From Muscardinus avellanarius (taxonomy: Eukaryota > Chordata > Mammalia > Rodentia > Gliridae), in contig OY726573.1 of NCBI GenBank assembly GCA_963383645.1, positions 17,014,158 through 17,078,157 of the forward strand: a DNA stretch of 64,000 bases, in the 5' to 3' direction. The notes beneath the pieces are model-generated. The model ran no database searches. It was not told the origin of the DNA and saw nothing but the letters and a program-made list of their open reading frames with translations. Every line of letters begins with the position of its first letter. Position 1 is the first letter of the stretch. This document shows, one piece after another, positions 42,549 to 53,790 of this stretch. A program made the position numbers and the translations under genes.

Positions 42549-42689
42549 AAATTTACACATTAATGTTATATCAAATATTGTGATTTACAATTATAACAAA
42601 AATAAAAATGTCAAATTCTTTTTTCAGAAAAGTAATTAGGTACTGATATAATGCTCTCACCTTAATACTATAATCAGCACCTAATTGTA

Positions 42690-43020
42690 TGTGACCGCGT
42701 TTCTGTCATCTTTCTACTGGTGCACTGTACAGGCACACAGCACTGCAGACCTTCCCCAGCTTCCACCCCAACTTACCCTGCAAGGTCCTGCAACTGGCCT
42801 TGCTGTGTATGTCCGTAGATTGTCCAAGGAAATGTTTCCCTCTTCAGGTCTTTCTCCCCCTCCCACCTCCTCTGGGAGGCCCTTCCCTCACTCCACTAAG
42901 ATTCCGCCTTTTCAGGAGTCCTTCCCTCCTGTGTCCCATCTTTCCCTTTGAAAGGCTGCCTAGACTCCCTTAGCATTCTAATGTCCAATTCCCTGTGCGG
43001 CCCTGGCTGCCCCTTCCCAG
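42690..43020 (+). repeat. possible L2-like ancient repeat
   Basis: Text such as CTCTGGGAGGCCCTTCCCTC and CTCTTCAGGTCTTTCTCCCC recalls the L2 3' region, but the match is from memory and weak. Confidence 0.35.
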
Positions 43021-43559
43021 GACTTGCCTGACCTGCCACCAATAGCCCGCAGAGCCCTCAAATCAGCTCCCGGGGTGGGGGTGGCAGAGGGACAGCTGGG
43101 CGGGAGGAGGGAGTGAGGGAGCCATTAAGGCTTTCCCCTAGATTAGTGTCTCTGACTCAGCTGTCCTTCGCCCAGAGTCAACAATGTTTGGGGAGATCAG
43201 GTGGTGCTGGCACAAGGGTACTGATTAACCTATCTGTAATGTATGTGCTTTGGATTGGTCTGTATTGTATTCCATGGTGATGCCACTAGAACGTTGATTG
43301 ACCTGTAGCTGTGTACCTCTGGAAAAATAAACCCAACGTTGGAGAAATAAGGATGAGATGACCCAGAAGTTGCATTGGCCAGGAGTGTCGGCGCAATAGA
43401 GAATACTGACCTAGGTATAGTTGTCAACCCATAGGAAATATTGACCCAGGAACAGGGGTCGACCATTAGAGACAGTAGGCTGGCGGATCCCCCACGTCAG
43501 AATTAAAAATTCTGCATCCTCACACCTCTCTTCAGAACCTGTACTTTTGCCGGCTGGCT
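43021..43559. other. unassigned sequence, possibly LTR-like
   Basis: Mixed-composition sequence with AATAAA (about 43326) and no ORF. It leads into the GC-rich block. No paired LTR was seen. Confidence 0.3.
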
Positions 43560-44560
43560 CAGCAGGTGGTGGCCCTTATGGGGATGGCTCCGGCAAGGGA
43601 GGGGCTCTGAGGAGGGGAGGAGGAACTGTGGCCTCAAAGGCAGGGCGGTGGCAGAGGGGCTCCCGCAGCCTCTGCAACTTCACAGGCTCAGCAGGGGCTC
43701 TGTGCCACCTCTCTCCTCTGCTGGAAGAGCCCTGGGCTGCGGAGGGAGAGGGAGAGGAGGAGTTAGGGAGGGTGGGAGGACTAAAGAGAGAGGGAGCAGA
43801 GGGCTGAAGGATGGCAAAGGAGCGGGAGCCTGTGGCGGGAGGATCAAGAGGGAGAGGGGGCATCAGCCTAGAGCACGAGGACAGAAAGGGAGAGGGAGCT
43901 AGTTTGGGGAGGACTAAGAGAGAGAGAGCCTGGGGCAGGAGGATGGACAGGGAGAGGAGGAGTTAGCTGGGAGCTGGAGGATGAACAGGGAGAGGAGGAG
44001 TTAGCAGGGGGCGGGAGACCAAGCTGGAGAGGGAGAAGGTGGGAGCAGGAGCAGGGTCTCGGAGCCAGGAGCAGAGCCTGGAGCCTGGTTAGGACGCCTG
44101 GAGTAGGGGCCTGTAGGCGGAGCTGGGAGGCAGAAGGCTGGAGGGGCAGTTTAGGAGCGGGAGCCTGGAGTGGAGCTGGAGAGGGACCGCTTGGCAGGAG
44201 GTCGGGGCTGCAGGGGAAGGAGCTGGTGCTGGACGCGGCCCTGAGCCCACCGAGGACAAGGAGCGGGGCCCAGCGGGGACGGGGGCGGGAGGGGCCGAGG
44301 GGCCAGCGCGATGGGGGCGATGGCGGCCGAGGTGGAGCCAGCGGTGGGGGCGCTGGTGAAAGACACTCTGCCCAGAGCTTCCCGGGCCCAAGGCCCTTTC
44401 ACACTCCTGGCTCAGGATTTTCCCTCCTGCGCTCTTCCAGGATATTGGCCTCCTGGTCTGCAGCAGGTGCCAAAGACCCCTGATGATGGGGAGCCTGGTC
44501 CTTCCCCAAGTGGGCGCCGGAGCTTTCGCGAGGGACCCACAACTCTAAGAAAATTTGGAA
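43560..44560 (+). other. GC-rich island with promoter-like features and a short ORF
   Basis: CpG-containing GC-rich block ending in GGCGATGGCGGCCGAGGTGG at about 44317. The 44311-44583 frame starts MGAMAAEVEPAVGALVKDTL and runs 90 codons into a SINE. The start context and composition resemble a first exon or a retrocopied gene 5' end, but no family is recognised and no introns were found. Confidence 0.35.
43740..44080. repeat. purine-rich degenerate minisatellite
   Basis: Imperfect ~50-60-bp units around GGGAGAGGAGGAGTTAG and GGAGGATGRACAGGGAGAGG, nearly all purine on the + strand. Confidence 0.7.
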
Positions 44561-44660
44561 ACAAGGTATTGCTAAGTTCTTGAGGCCAACCTTGAACCTG
44601 CAATCCTGTCTCAGCCTCTTAAGCACTGGAATGGCAGGTATGTCCCACCAAGCCCAGCTT
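44560..44660 (-). mobile_element. B1 half of a SINE (fragment)
   Basis: TTGAACCTGCAATCCTGTCT to CCCACCAAGCCCAGC; it terminates the GC-rich ORF. Confidence 0.78.
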
Positions 44661-45216
44661 CCGTCATTTGCTGTTCTCACTGGGGTGAGGTGGACTATCT
44701 GTGTGATTTTGATTTGTCTTTTTCTGATGGCTAAAGATGCTGAACAGTTTTTATGTTTATTGGCCACTTTTACTTTATTTGGCAAGTGGCTATTCACATC
44801 ATTGGCCCATTTTCTTTTTGCTAGAATATGTTATTTTGACGTTAAGGTTTTTGTGTTCTTTAGATATTCTATCTAGTTTTCCTCCTTCAGGTGAATAGCT
44901 TGCAAAGACTCTCTCCCATCTGTAGGTTATCTCTTCACTCTGTTGACTGTTCTCTTTGTTGTGCAGAAACTTTTAAATGTGATATCATCCGACTTTTCCA
45001 TTCTTGCTTTAATTTCTTGAGGTTTGGAGTCCTTTTCAGGACATGGTTGCCTGTATCTTTGTCTCAGGGTATTTCTCCTAAGTTCTTCTCTTGTACTTTC
45101 AGAGTCACAGATCTTACATTAGGTCTTTGTTCCATTTTGAGATGACTTTTCTTCATAGTGAGAGATAGGGATCTAGTTTCATTCATTTATATGCAGAAAT
45201 CCAGATTTTTCAGTAT

Positions 45217-45218
<2 letters not shown>

Positions 45219-45270
<52 letters not shown>
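45219..45270. repeat. (TG)n microsatellite
   Basis: About 23 TG units at the tail side of a SINE within the L1. Confidence 0.95.
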
Positions 45271-45271
45271 T

Positions 45272-45472
45272 TTACTGGGGGTGGAGCCCGGCAGCTTTTC
45301 TACCTCCAGGCTATACTGCCAGACCTAGTTTTTATATTTTATTTGGAAACAGGGTTTCACTAAGTTGCTGAGAGCCTCACTAAGGAGCTGAGGCTGGCTT
45401 CGAACCCGTGCGATCCTCCTGTCTCAGCCTCCCAAGTGCTGGGATTACAAGCGTGCGCCACCACGCCTGGCT
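45272..45472 (-). mobile_element. B1-dID SINE, CpG-rich
   Basis: Right half TACTGGGGGTGGAGCCCGGC; left half ends AAGCGTGCGCCACCACGCCT. Relatively young. Confidence 0.88.
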
Positions 45473-45612
45473 CCAGTATCATTTCCTAGAGAGGATGTCT
45501 TATCCAATATATATTTTTGGTGTGTTTGTCCATAATCAGATAGATATCTGGGCTTATTCATGGGTCCTCTAGTTTACTCCATTGATCTACATGGGTTTGT
45601 TTGTTTGTTTGT

Positions 45613-45816
45613 TTTCTGTGCTGGGGATTGAAACCAGGGCACTCTGCCTCTGAGCTACACCCCCCCAGCATGATCTTTTATTCTTTATTTTGAAACAGGG
45701 TCTTACTAAGTTGCAGAGGGCCTCACTAAGCAGCTGAGGCTGGCTGCCAACCTTTGAGCCTCCTGTCTCAGCCTCCCTACTACTGGGATTACAAGCTTGC
45801 CCACCACACCTGGCTA
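45613..45816 (-). mobile_element. B1-dID SINE
   Basis: GTGCTGGGGATTGAAACCAG to CCACCACACCTGGC. Confidence 0.87.
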
Positions 45817-46289
45817 CATGTTTGTTTATATATGCCTGTGCCATGCCAGTTTTGTTCCGATGGTTCTGTAATATGTTTTGAAATTAGGCATTGTGAAATC
45901 TTCATGACTCTTCTTTTATCTCAGGATTGCTTTGGATATTCTTTTGTCATTCCACAATGCTTTTAGCTTTTTCTAGTTCTGTGAAGATAGTATAGCTATT
46001 TTGAATCTACAGGTCACTTTTAGCTGTATGGCCATTTTAACAAGATTAACACTCTACATTTATGACCAGGGGAGGTCTTTTTATTTCATAGTTTCTTCTT
46101 CAATTTCCTATTTCAGTGTTTGTTCATTTTCATTGTAGAGCTCCTCAGATAGGTTTATTACTAAGTATTGTGCCTTTTTTGAAGCTGTTGTGAATGGGAT
46201 TCTTTTGCTGACTTTTATGGTCACTATTAATTTTGATAGACAATCACTCCTTCTAATTGTCCAAAGCAGTTCTTTAACTAAGTATGCAC

Positions 46290-46398
46290 CTTTGTCAGCA
46301 GAAGCAAAGGCAGAAGTTACAGCAAAAGAAGAGGCAGTGCAGAACGTGACACGGAGGAAGAGCCAGCAAGAGAGGAAGGAGAAAGACCAAAGACGCTG
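46290..46398 (+). other. weak candidate exon, unknown
   Basis: After CCTTTGTCAG an open frame reads KGRSYSKRRGSAERDTEEE and PAREEGERPKTLKT up to a GTAAGC donor-like site. Another frame of the same DNA (AEAKAEVTAKEEAVQN) is also open but stops before the donor. It could be chance in purine-rich sequence. Confidence 0.2.
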
Positions 46399-46858
46399 AA
46401 AACAGTAAGCAAATTAAACCTGCAGGAATTTAAAGATGGATTTCTGTTCCATATTTTTCCCTTACTTTAATCATGTAGAGTAGAACAAATAGAATCCCTT
46501 CCAGAGACTTCATTCAGAATCAATTGATCATAATTTAATATTTATTTTTAAAGTTACTTAAACTGTTAGTGAATTTTCAAATAGTTTTAGAATCTATGCT
46601 GTCTTATAGCTAGACTTTATCCTTAGAATTAAGGAAATTTTTTTTGAATATTAGTTGTGCTTTTATTTGCATAACCTTTTTGAATGATGTAGAATATAAG
46701 ATCAGATCTGAGCCATATGAGGAAGTGGTTGAAATTATGAACAAATAGAAGAGCAGTGGCCATTGCAATGGGTTCATGTGAAAGGTCACCATGTCAAGTA
46801 TTTCAAAGATTGAGTTTATATTACAGTCCAGTGCCAAGGTTAACGATTTAATTTCAAG
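46399..46858. other. unassigned AT-rich sequence
   Basis: No feature recognised. Confidence 0.35.
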
Positions 46859-47062
46859 GCCTGGCATGGTGGCACCTGCCCGTAATGCCTGTAGTTGGGA
46901 GCCTGAGACAGGAGGGTCGCATGTTCAAGCACAGCCTCAGCAAGTAGTGAGGCACTCATCAACCTAGCAAGACCCTGTTTCCAAATAAGAAATAAAATTG
47001 GACTGGGGGTGTAGCTCAAAGGTAGAATGCCTCTGGTTTCAATTCCCAATATCACAAAAAGA
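46859..47062 (+). mobile_element. B1-dID SINE
   Basis: CCTGGCATGGTGGCACCTGC to CTCTGGTTTCAATTCCCAAT. Confidence 0.86.
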
Positions 47063-47757
47063 GGTTTAATTTCAAATTTTAGAAGAATTTTACATATTTA
47101 CATATTCATTTGAAACCTATTCTATCACTAAACTGTAGAGGTTATCAAATATATTTTTGTGTCTCCTGATGCAACTTGATTAAGGTTTTAATGTAGGCAA
47201 CTTTTTCCCTGGCTGCAATCCTTCGGGGGGCAGCCCTGTATGTGCTGCGGGGGCAGTGGTGGGTCTCCTGCAGCCTGCTGTGCAACTTGGCAGGTCGCAC
47301 ACCCTCTACTCAGTAGTCTGCTGCCTGCCCCACGCCTCCATCACTCCTCCACCCTCCAGAGGCTGCTAGGGCACTGCACGGTGGGGCGGGGCTGGGCAGG
47401 GGTGGAGGACTGGAGAGGGAGCCAGGAGCCTGGAGGAGGGACCCAGAGTGGGAGCAGCCACCTCTCTAGACTTGCAAGCCAAGCTCTCTCAGTTCTCTGG
47501 TCCAGAAAGCGAGCCAGGGAAGCGGGGTTCTTTTGGGAGAGGTCAAGATGCTCTGTACTCAAACCTGATGCCACCGAGATCATGCCCACCTGTCTAGTTA
47601 CTTGCAGTGCTCTTCCTGGAGGAAAAGGAGGAAAGGTGCAGGAGGCTCGAGACCCCCCACAGCTGAGCCTCCCAGGGACTGCATGTGCAGCAGGGCTGGG
47701 TGTGGTGCCTTCGATGAGGACCTGCACTGCACAGGGTCATCACACACACACAGGAGT
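47063..47757. other. unique sequence, GC-rich at 47220-47700, no gene recognised
   Basis: A 177-codon + strand ORF starting at 47240 has low-complexity, Ser/Gly-rich content and no recognised domain. Confidence 0.35.
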
Positions 47758-47897
47758 GCATCCCTTGTTTTGAAACAAGGCCTCACTTGGTGATCGAGAG
47801 CTTCACTAAGTTGCTGATACTAGCTTTAAACCTGCAATTCTCCTGTTTCAGTCTCTCAAAATGTGGGTTTACTGACCTAGGCCACCACACCCAGCTT
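47758..47897 (-). mobile_element. B1 half of a SINE (fragment)
   Basis: TGTTTTGAAACAAGGCCTCA to GCCACCACACCCAGC; the dID half is missing. Confidence 0.78.
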
Positions 47898-48666
47898 TCT
47901 GTTTTGATTTTGAATGGGTTCTTTTCCTGAAAAATAGCTGCAAATATAAAGTATAGCTGTTGGATATGTTTATTTCACTAATCTACTTCTAACAAATACG
48001 TGTTAGGTAGTATTCAAAGTATAATGCTACAGATAATTTTTGCCTTGGCAATTTCTATATGTATTGATTTTTTCCTCATATTTTTGTCCATTCTGAAATT
48101 TACTTTTGTGTTTTATCTGGAACTTTTAGATCATTGTTGGATGATAATAGGATTCTTGTGTGATATTGATAGTAAAATTACTTTCTGACTTGAAAGCAAA
48201 TGCCTACTGACTATTCATTATTCTTTAAGAGTTTCTTATATCTGGTTTATTTTATGTATATCTGTATGTTAAAGGGAGAGGGAGAAAGAGGAAGTGATTG
48301 AGTGTGTGTGTGTGTGTGTGTGTGTGCGTGTGTGTGTGTGTATGTGTGTAAGAAATAGAGAAAGTAAGTAAAATGTGGCTGTGAGATACTATTAAATGTT
48401 TTTGCATCATTCAGTATGCAAATGTTCCCTGTATAGTTTTTATATGATTAATCATAACTACATATACTTCCTATGGTTGAAACACATGGGCATTCAAGCA
48501 ATTTTTATGTTTCACATATTTTTATTTGGTATGCCAGTACTTATGATTTATGCATAAAATATGTGATATTAATTTATCATATACTTTGTAAATGTTAGGG
48601 TTATGCCAGTTTAGAACATTGAACTGGAGGAATTTCTATTATTGGTACTGTTAAAAATTATTGATC
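47898..48666. other. AT-rich sequence with (TG)n
   Basis: TG repeat at 48303-48348. The surrounding text has no recognised gene. Confidence 0.5.
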
Positions 48667-48870
48667 ATGACCCAGACGTGGTGGTGCACACTTGTAATCC
48701 CAGTGCTTGGGAGGCTGAGACAGGAGGATCGCGCAGGTTCCAAGACAACCTCAGCTACTTAGTGAGGCTCTCAGCAACTTAGTGAGACCCTGTTTCCAAA
48801 TAAAGTATAAAATAGATCTGGGCGTGTAACCTGGAGGTAGACCCCCAGGGTTCCAAGCCCAGTACTACAA
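48667..48870 (+). mobile_element. B1-dID SINE
   Basis: GACCCAGACGTGGTGGTGCA to GGTTCCAAGCCCAGTACTAC. Confidence 0.87.
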
Positions 48871-48871
48871 C

Positions 48872-48881
48872 AATAAATAAG

Positions 48882-48928
<47 letters not shown>

Positions 48929-48930
48929 AT
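48872..48930. repeat. (AAAT)n microsatellite
   Basis: About 14 units from the SINE tail. Confidence 0.95.
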
Positions 48931-49334
48931 GTTATAGGCAAATATTAGTCTTTGGCCTGCTGAAACTAAAAAAAAAAAAAAATGAGTGTTCAAGAGAGTT
49001 GAGGTAGTGTAGTCACATAGTTTTTTGCTCCTTAAGGTGGAAGTTTTTCTTGGCTGAAGTCTTTGGGGGAAGGAGAGATGATTCTTGGAAAACTATGATG
49101 TTCTGCTTTTTCCTTAGCATCAACATGGGGTGTGTGTTTCCATGTATATGTGTATAGCCTGTGCACATTTTCACTTTCTTGGTTGTGTTAAGTGTCAAGT
49201 GTAAAGCTGGTATATTTGTGATAGTTATAAAATGTATCCAAAATTTATTTGAAACACATCTTTCATAAAGGAGAGAATAGGTGCATGAATGTGGACCAGG
49301 AAGTGATCATTGCTTCCAACAAGGAGCATATAGT
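48931..49334. other. no recognisable feature
   Basis: Poly(A) run near 48968; otherwise unique. Confidence 0.35.
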
Positions 49335-49512
49335 AGCTAATCACACGGGTGCAGGCTTCTAATCCCTGTACTTGGGAGGCTGAGAAGGAGGATCGCAGGT
49401 TCAAGGACAGCCTCAGCAACTTAATGGAGCCCTGTTTCAAAAATGAAAGGACAGGGGTGGATAATAGCTTGAAGATAGAATGCCCCTGTCTTCAATCCCA
49501 AGTACCAAAAAG
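49335..49512 (+). mobile_element. B1-dID SINE
   Basis: GGGTGCAGGCTTCTAATCCC to CCTGTCTTCAATCCCAAGTA. Confidence 0.83.
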
Positions 49513-49539
49513 AATAAGACTGTCTCTTCTGAACATTGT

Positions 49540-49870
49540 CACAAAAGGCACTGTGGCCTCTCTTTTGGACTGCTCACTCTGGAGGAAGACATGATGTGAA
49601 GACACTGAAGCAGCTTTATGAAGGGCTCACGCAGTGAGGACCTGAGCTTTTCTGCAGTTAACTTTGTGAACTGGCTTAGTGAAGAAGCCTCCAACCTCAG
49701 CAAAGCCAACTGCCCTAGCTCAGTCTTGATTGCAGTTTTATGAGACCTTGGGTGGGAGGCGTTCAGCTCAAACACATCCTGAATGCTGACTCGGAGGCCA
49801 CGAGACACTGAGTGTTTGTTGTTCCAAGCTGTTAGGTTTCACCTAGTTTGTTGTACAACTTATTAATGCA
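49540..49870 (+). repeat. ancient LTR-like (MaLR-type?) fragment
   Basis: Phrases GACTGCTCACTCTGGAGGAA, TTGATTGCAGTTTTATGAGA and GTTTGTTGTTCCAAGCTGTT follow the order of a common old mammalian repeat that I associate with MaLR LTRs. Family name uncertain. Confidence 0.35.
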
Positions 49871-50154
49871 AAGTGCTTTGTTTATTTTTGTTAATCTCTT
49901 GGCTTATTACTTACTTTCAATGCATCATATACAGATCTGCTTTTGGGGACATAGTGAGATTCTCTGTGACCTGACAAATGACAATTAAATAATAAAATAT
50001 TGGAAAAGGTCTATACTTCTAGTTACCTTTCTTCAATAATTCTTTGCTTTAATCCAAAATTATTGAGGAGAACATGTTCAGACGTTGTTCATACATTGTG
50101 ATTGTCAATTTCCCCGTGTACCTTGCCTTTGTATGTTTATTTTTTTGAAGATTT
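49871..50154. other. no recognisable feature
   Basis: AT-rich spacer. Confidence 0.3.
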
Positions 50155-50600
50155 AAATACACACAATGGAATTCTATTCAGCTATAAAGAAAAATAAAAT
50201 AATAGCATTTGCAAGAAGATGGAAGGAACTAGAGAACATTATGTTAAGTGAGATTAGTCAAGCACAGAAAGAGAAGGGACATGTGCTTTCTCTAATATGC
50301 CAAGCTAGGGTATACCAGAGGTATACCAAGCTAGTGGTAATACCAGAGGGACTTCAGATGATGGAGGGGAAATCTCAGCAAAGCTTGAAGAGAAGGATAG
50401 GAGAGGAAGAAAGCTGAGGTTGTTCATTGGAGGAGCTACATACGAATATGTGTAATAGCATAAATACAACATGATTAACCTGGACACTCTCTATTAGGCA
50501 GGAGGGAAATGGAGGGGGTAGGACATGGAGCACAATGTAAATGTACACCATTCTCAATATGTTCCACTTATAAAAAATAAAAATTAATAAAATAAAATAC
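50155..50600 (+). mobile_element. L1 3' end, other subfamily
   Basis: ACACAATGGAATTCTATTCA, TATGTTAAGTGAGATTAGTC, then a purine-rich 3' UTR ending TATGTTCCACTTATAAAAAA. The terminus differs from the GCACCAATAAA type shared by the composite and HAL1 elements. Confidence 0.82.
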
Positions 50601-50734
50601 AGTAAAATAATAAAAACTAAGTTATATATTTTATGTGAAATTTTTATCTACTTTTGTTGTTTTTATTAATGTTACATATTCTGTTCTCTAAGGTAGTTTC
50701 TACTTTTACCTTTTAATTGTGAACTAAGGTGGTT

Positions 50735-50795
50735 GTTGTTTGTCATGCTGGAGATTGAACCCAGAGGCTTCTACTGAGCTACATCCCCAGTGTTT
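50735..50795 (-). mobile_element. isolated dID half
   Basis: CATGCTGGAGATTGAACCCA and CTGAGCTACATCCCCAGTG only. Confidence 0.65.
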
Positions 50796-50824
50796 TTCTT
50801 TTTCTTTTTCTTTTATCTTTTTTT

Positions 50825-51016
50825 TTGTGTGTGATACTAGGGATGAAACCCAGGGGCATTCTACCTCCAAGCTACACCCGCAGCCCTATTTTGATTCTTT
50901 ATTTTGAAACAGGGTCTCACTGAGTTGCAAAGGGGCTGTCTACGTAGTTGAGGCTATCCGTGAACCACAGTCCTCTTGTCTCAGCCTCCCAAATGTGAGG
51001 GCACCACACCCAGCTT
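50825..51016 (-). mobile_element. B1-dID SINE
   Basis: GATACTAGGGATGAAACCCA to GGCACCACACCCAGC. Confidence 0.82.
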
Positions 51017-51029
51017 TCCCAATTCTTTT

Positions 51030-51170
51030 TATATGATTATTTGGCAACAGGGTCTCACTAAGTTGCTGACAGCCTCACTAAATTGCTGAGGCTGACTGTG
51101 AACCTGTGATCCTTCTTTATCAGCCTCCCAAGTACTAGGATAACAAACATGCACCACCATATCCAGCTGT
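51030..51170 (-). mobile_element. B1-dID SINE, left half and linker
   Basis: GGCAACAGGGTCTCACTAAG to GCACCACCATATCCAGC. Confidence 0.78.
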
Positions 51171-51324
51171 GAGCTTAGGGGTGTGTGTGTTTTACTGGGG
51201 ATGGAATGTGGAATGCAGGGGCACCACTGATAAAATATTTGCCATAGGTAAAGTATGTTTCAATAATGGCAAACAATGCCTACAGTGATGAAAAAGTATG
51301 ATGCTATAAATGGTAAACTGTCAC

Positions 51325-51720
51325 TTGCGGGAAGATGGTAACCAAGGGAAGCAGCACATATCACTGCTGTTGATAATCTCTAGCACTGTGAAAACAGTAT
51401 ATTGACGAAAGAAAGTAGCATCAACTTGAACCAAGAATAGAGAGCTAGAAGACAGGTCAGAGAGCAGAAAAGTACCCCACCAACATCCAAGGACTGCTGC
51501 AATGGGAACCAAGGTAGCACCATCTTGCCTCAGCCCACCAGGACTGCTAGCACTGTGCCTCCAGAGAGGCCCCAGCAAAAAAGCCAATGACTTGAAACAA
51601 AGTAAGAGGCTGTAGCTCACTGGAATTGTAATTAGTCAGCTCCTGCTGCTCCGACCAGGCTACTGCTTGCAGAGGGCATGCTCAGTGCCTCCTTCAGCTC
51701 TAAGACTCCAGAAGCTCCAG
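51325..51720 (+). mobile_element. L1 5' UTR start, family 2 (fragment)
   Basis: GCGGGAAGATGGTAACCAAG and GGGAAGCAGCACATATCACT open it. CAGAGAGGCCCCAGCAAAAA and AGCCAATGACTTGAAACAAA match the start at 56510 in the same order. Probable 5' end of an L1 family different from the HAL1 elements. No ORF1 follows. Confidence 0.6.
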
Positions 51721-53049
51721 CTTTGGAGCTGGTGGTGGAACAGGAGCTGGAGCTGCCACAGTACTGCAGGTGGCCCTGAGGCTGCAAGAGGGAAGAGATC
51801 AGGAACTGCCCATGCTCCTTCCAGGCACAAAATACATTCTGCCAGCGCGTCTGAGAAAGATACGCACATACACCAGCCCCAGGAAGTCCTGCAGTCTGCA
51901 TCCAGCGAGTGGTTGCTGAGTTGCTCACCCTTTCTGCCCGATCTCAGCTTCTGAGGGCTCAGCTCTGTTTGTCCAGGTCCTTCATCTCTCATATGATTCC
52001 AGCGCCACCCCTGGGCCTCTTCACATTGGAGATACAACACAATGGGCTCAATCAAAGGCCCTGCTGGGGCCAGGTCCATGCCCTCCAGGCAGAAGATGGT
52101 GATGAAGGAGATGGCACTGGGGAAGGCAGGTGGGCAGCTTGTTGGAAGGCCTGCCCTCTCTCCCATCCTTCCCTCCAAGGGCAATCCTGTGGGACTGGGG
52201 GATGCTCTAGAGCCTCTTTCCCCAGCCTGTCCTGAAGACATCCCATCCTGCCCTCATGCCCATGTGACAGTCCTGGCTCAGGCAGTCCTGGTCACCATGG
52301 AGGGCCTGACAGATCCACCCTGGGAAGAAGCCATGCATCCTTGATGTGAACCCCTCTCCCCAGGAAAGTAGGCTCTGCTCCTTGTTGTGTCTGCCTCTCC
52401 CCACTAGCATGCTCCTTCTATGAGGACAGGGAGGGATATCTGATGTGTCATTGCATTTGCTGGTACACAGTGGGTGTTCCATGAATATCTGCCAAAGGAG
52501 CCAGGGGTGTGTGCTGTCCCATCAATCCTGCAAACTTCAGCTCCTGTGCTGAAATGCTCCCTGGCTCTTTGCCTTACCTGGGTCTCCTTTGCCCACTGAC
52601 TGTAAACTCCTGGAATGGAAGCCTGACCCCTGAACACCATCTGAACCTTGCTGTTGAGGTTGTAGCCATATCAGTGAGCAGGTTGCTTCCTTCAATTCCT
52701 ATTCTGGGTTGGGGGATGGGGAGATGGTATGTGAGCAGGGCTGGGTGGTGGTGGTGGGGCAGCTTCCCTCAGGACTGACTCCCTCTCTCTCCACCCCCAT
52801 CTCCCCCACCTGTGCCCAAGCCCCTGTTGATAGACCTCTGAACACCTTCTTCCTCCAGGGGTGTCCACTATACCTCAGCCCTGCAGCAGGATCCATGAGA
52901 TGTTGAAAGTCAGAGTTTCATCAGCCCTGCCCCCCCATAGTACCCCAGCATAGAGATCAGTAAGGACAGAAGCCCCTCGACCTTGACACCAGACGGTGCT
53001 GATGGTTGTACAACTTCTTGAACGCTGCTAATGCCACTGAATGGAACTT
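51721..53049. other. unique GC-moderate sequence, no gene recognised
   Basis: Several overlapping ORFs on both strands (longest 193 codons, - strand 52241-51660) lack known domains. An L2/MIR-like tail is possible at 52405-52500 (GCATTTGCTGGTACACAGTG, GTTCCATGAATATCTGCC). Confidence 0.35.
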
Positions 53050-53440
53050 TGAAAAGGTTTACACGTTGTTTGCTTTAAAGTCAATTCTATGAAGAATAGT
53101 TGTAAAGCCCTTGTGAAAAAAGTTATGTCCTTTGTAGGGGAATGGGAAGGAAGAGGGAACATCAGGCTTAGTGAGATAAGCCAGGCTCAGAAAATCAAGG
53201 TTCCTCCATTTGCACTCATTTGTGGAAGCTTCAGAGTAACACAGAAGAAAAAGGACCATGTGGAATGGAGGAGGGAGAAAAATAGGAGAGAGGAAGGTGA
53301 CCAGGGAGAGGGCAGAGGAAGAAAAGGGAGGCCCAGGGAAGGAAAGAGACTTAGTGCTAGGTGTGTATAGGAAGGTACCATTATGTATCTATGGTGTGCC
53401 ATTATGATGCACCGACTAACATTTTAAACATAATTATACT
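53050..53440 (+). mobile_element. L1 3' end, diverged
   Basis: Sequence around GGCTTAGTGAGATAAGCCAG and CATTTGTGGAAGCTTCAGAG, then a purine-rich 3' UTR ending GATGCACCGACTAACATTTT. Confidence 0.6.
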
Positions 53441-53559
53441 GCATTTTTTTAAATTTAAAGCCAACTTTTCTTATTAACTTTAATGTCTTGGCAAGTAAAA
53501 CACTTGTATTTTGGTTCTTTGACTGACTGAAAATGATTTATTTGGTTCAACTCTTTCTT

Positions 53560-53790
53560 TGAGCGTGTGTGGCATTGGGGGTTGATCCCAGGGAGATTCT
53601 ACCTCTGAACTATACCCCCAGCTCTATTTTACTTTTTATTTGGAAACAGACTCTCTCTAACTTGTGGATGGCCTCGCTACGTTGCAGAGGCCTCCCTACG
53701 TTGCAGAGGCTGGCCGAGAACTTGCAATGCTCATGTCTCAGCCTCCCAAGTAGTGGGATTGCACGTGCGGAGCAGCCATCACACCCGGCT
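53560..53790 (-). mobile_element. B1-dID SINE with small internal duplication
   Basis: GGCCTCGCTACGTTGCAGAG and GCCTCCCTACGTTGCAGAG occur in tandem at 53669-53708. It ends CCATCACACCCGGC. Confidence 0.83.

Larger units (their letters stand above)
44670..46260 (-). mobile_element. degenerate L1 ORF2, reverse orientation
   Basis: Antisense L1 text throughout: TGGCTAAAGATGCTGAACAG, CTTTGTTGTGCAGAAACTTT, GGTCTTTGTTCCATTTTGAG, TTGAAATTAGGCATTGTGAA, TAGAGCTCCTCAGATAGGTT. Interrupted by two SINEs and a TG repeat. Many stops in the coding direction. Confidence 0.85.

Noticed and set aside
43547..43807. Gly/Glu-rich ORFs
   Set aside because: They follow the purine minisatellite; low-complexity translation only.
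51660..52241. 193-codon - strand ORF
   Set aside because: Starts in unique sequence and ends near an L1 5' fragment; no recognised family, Gly/Ser/Pro-rich.
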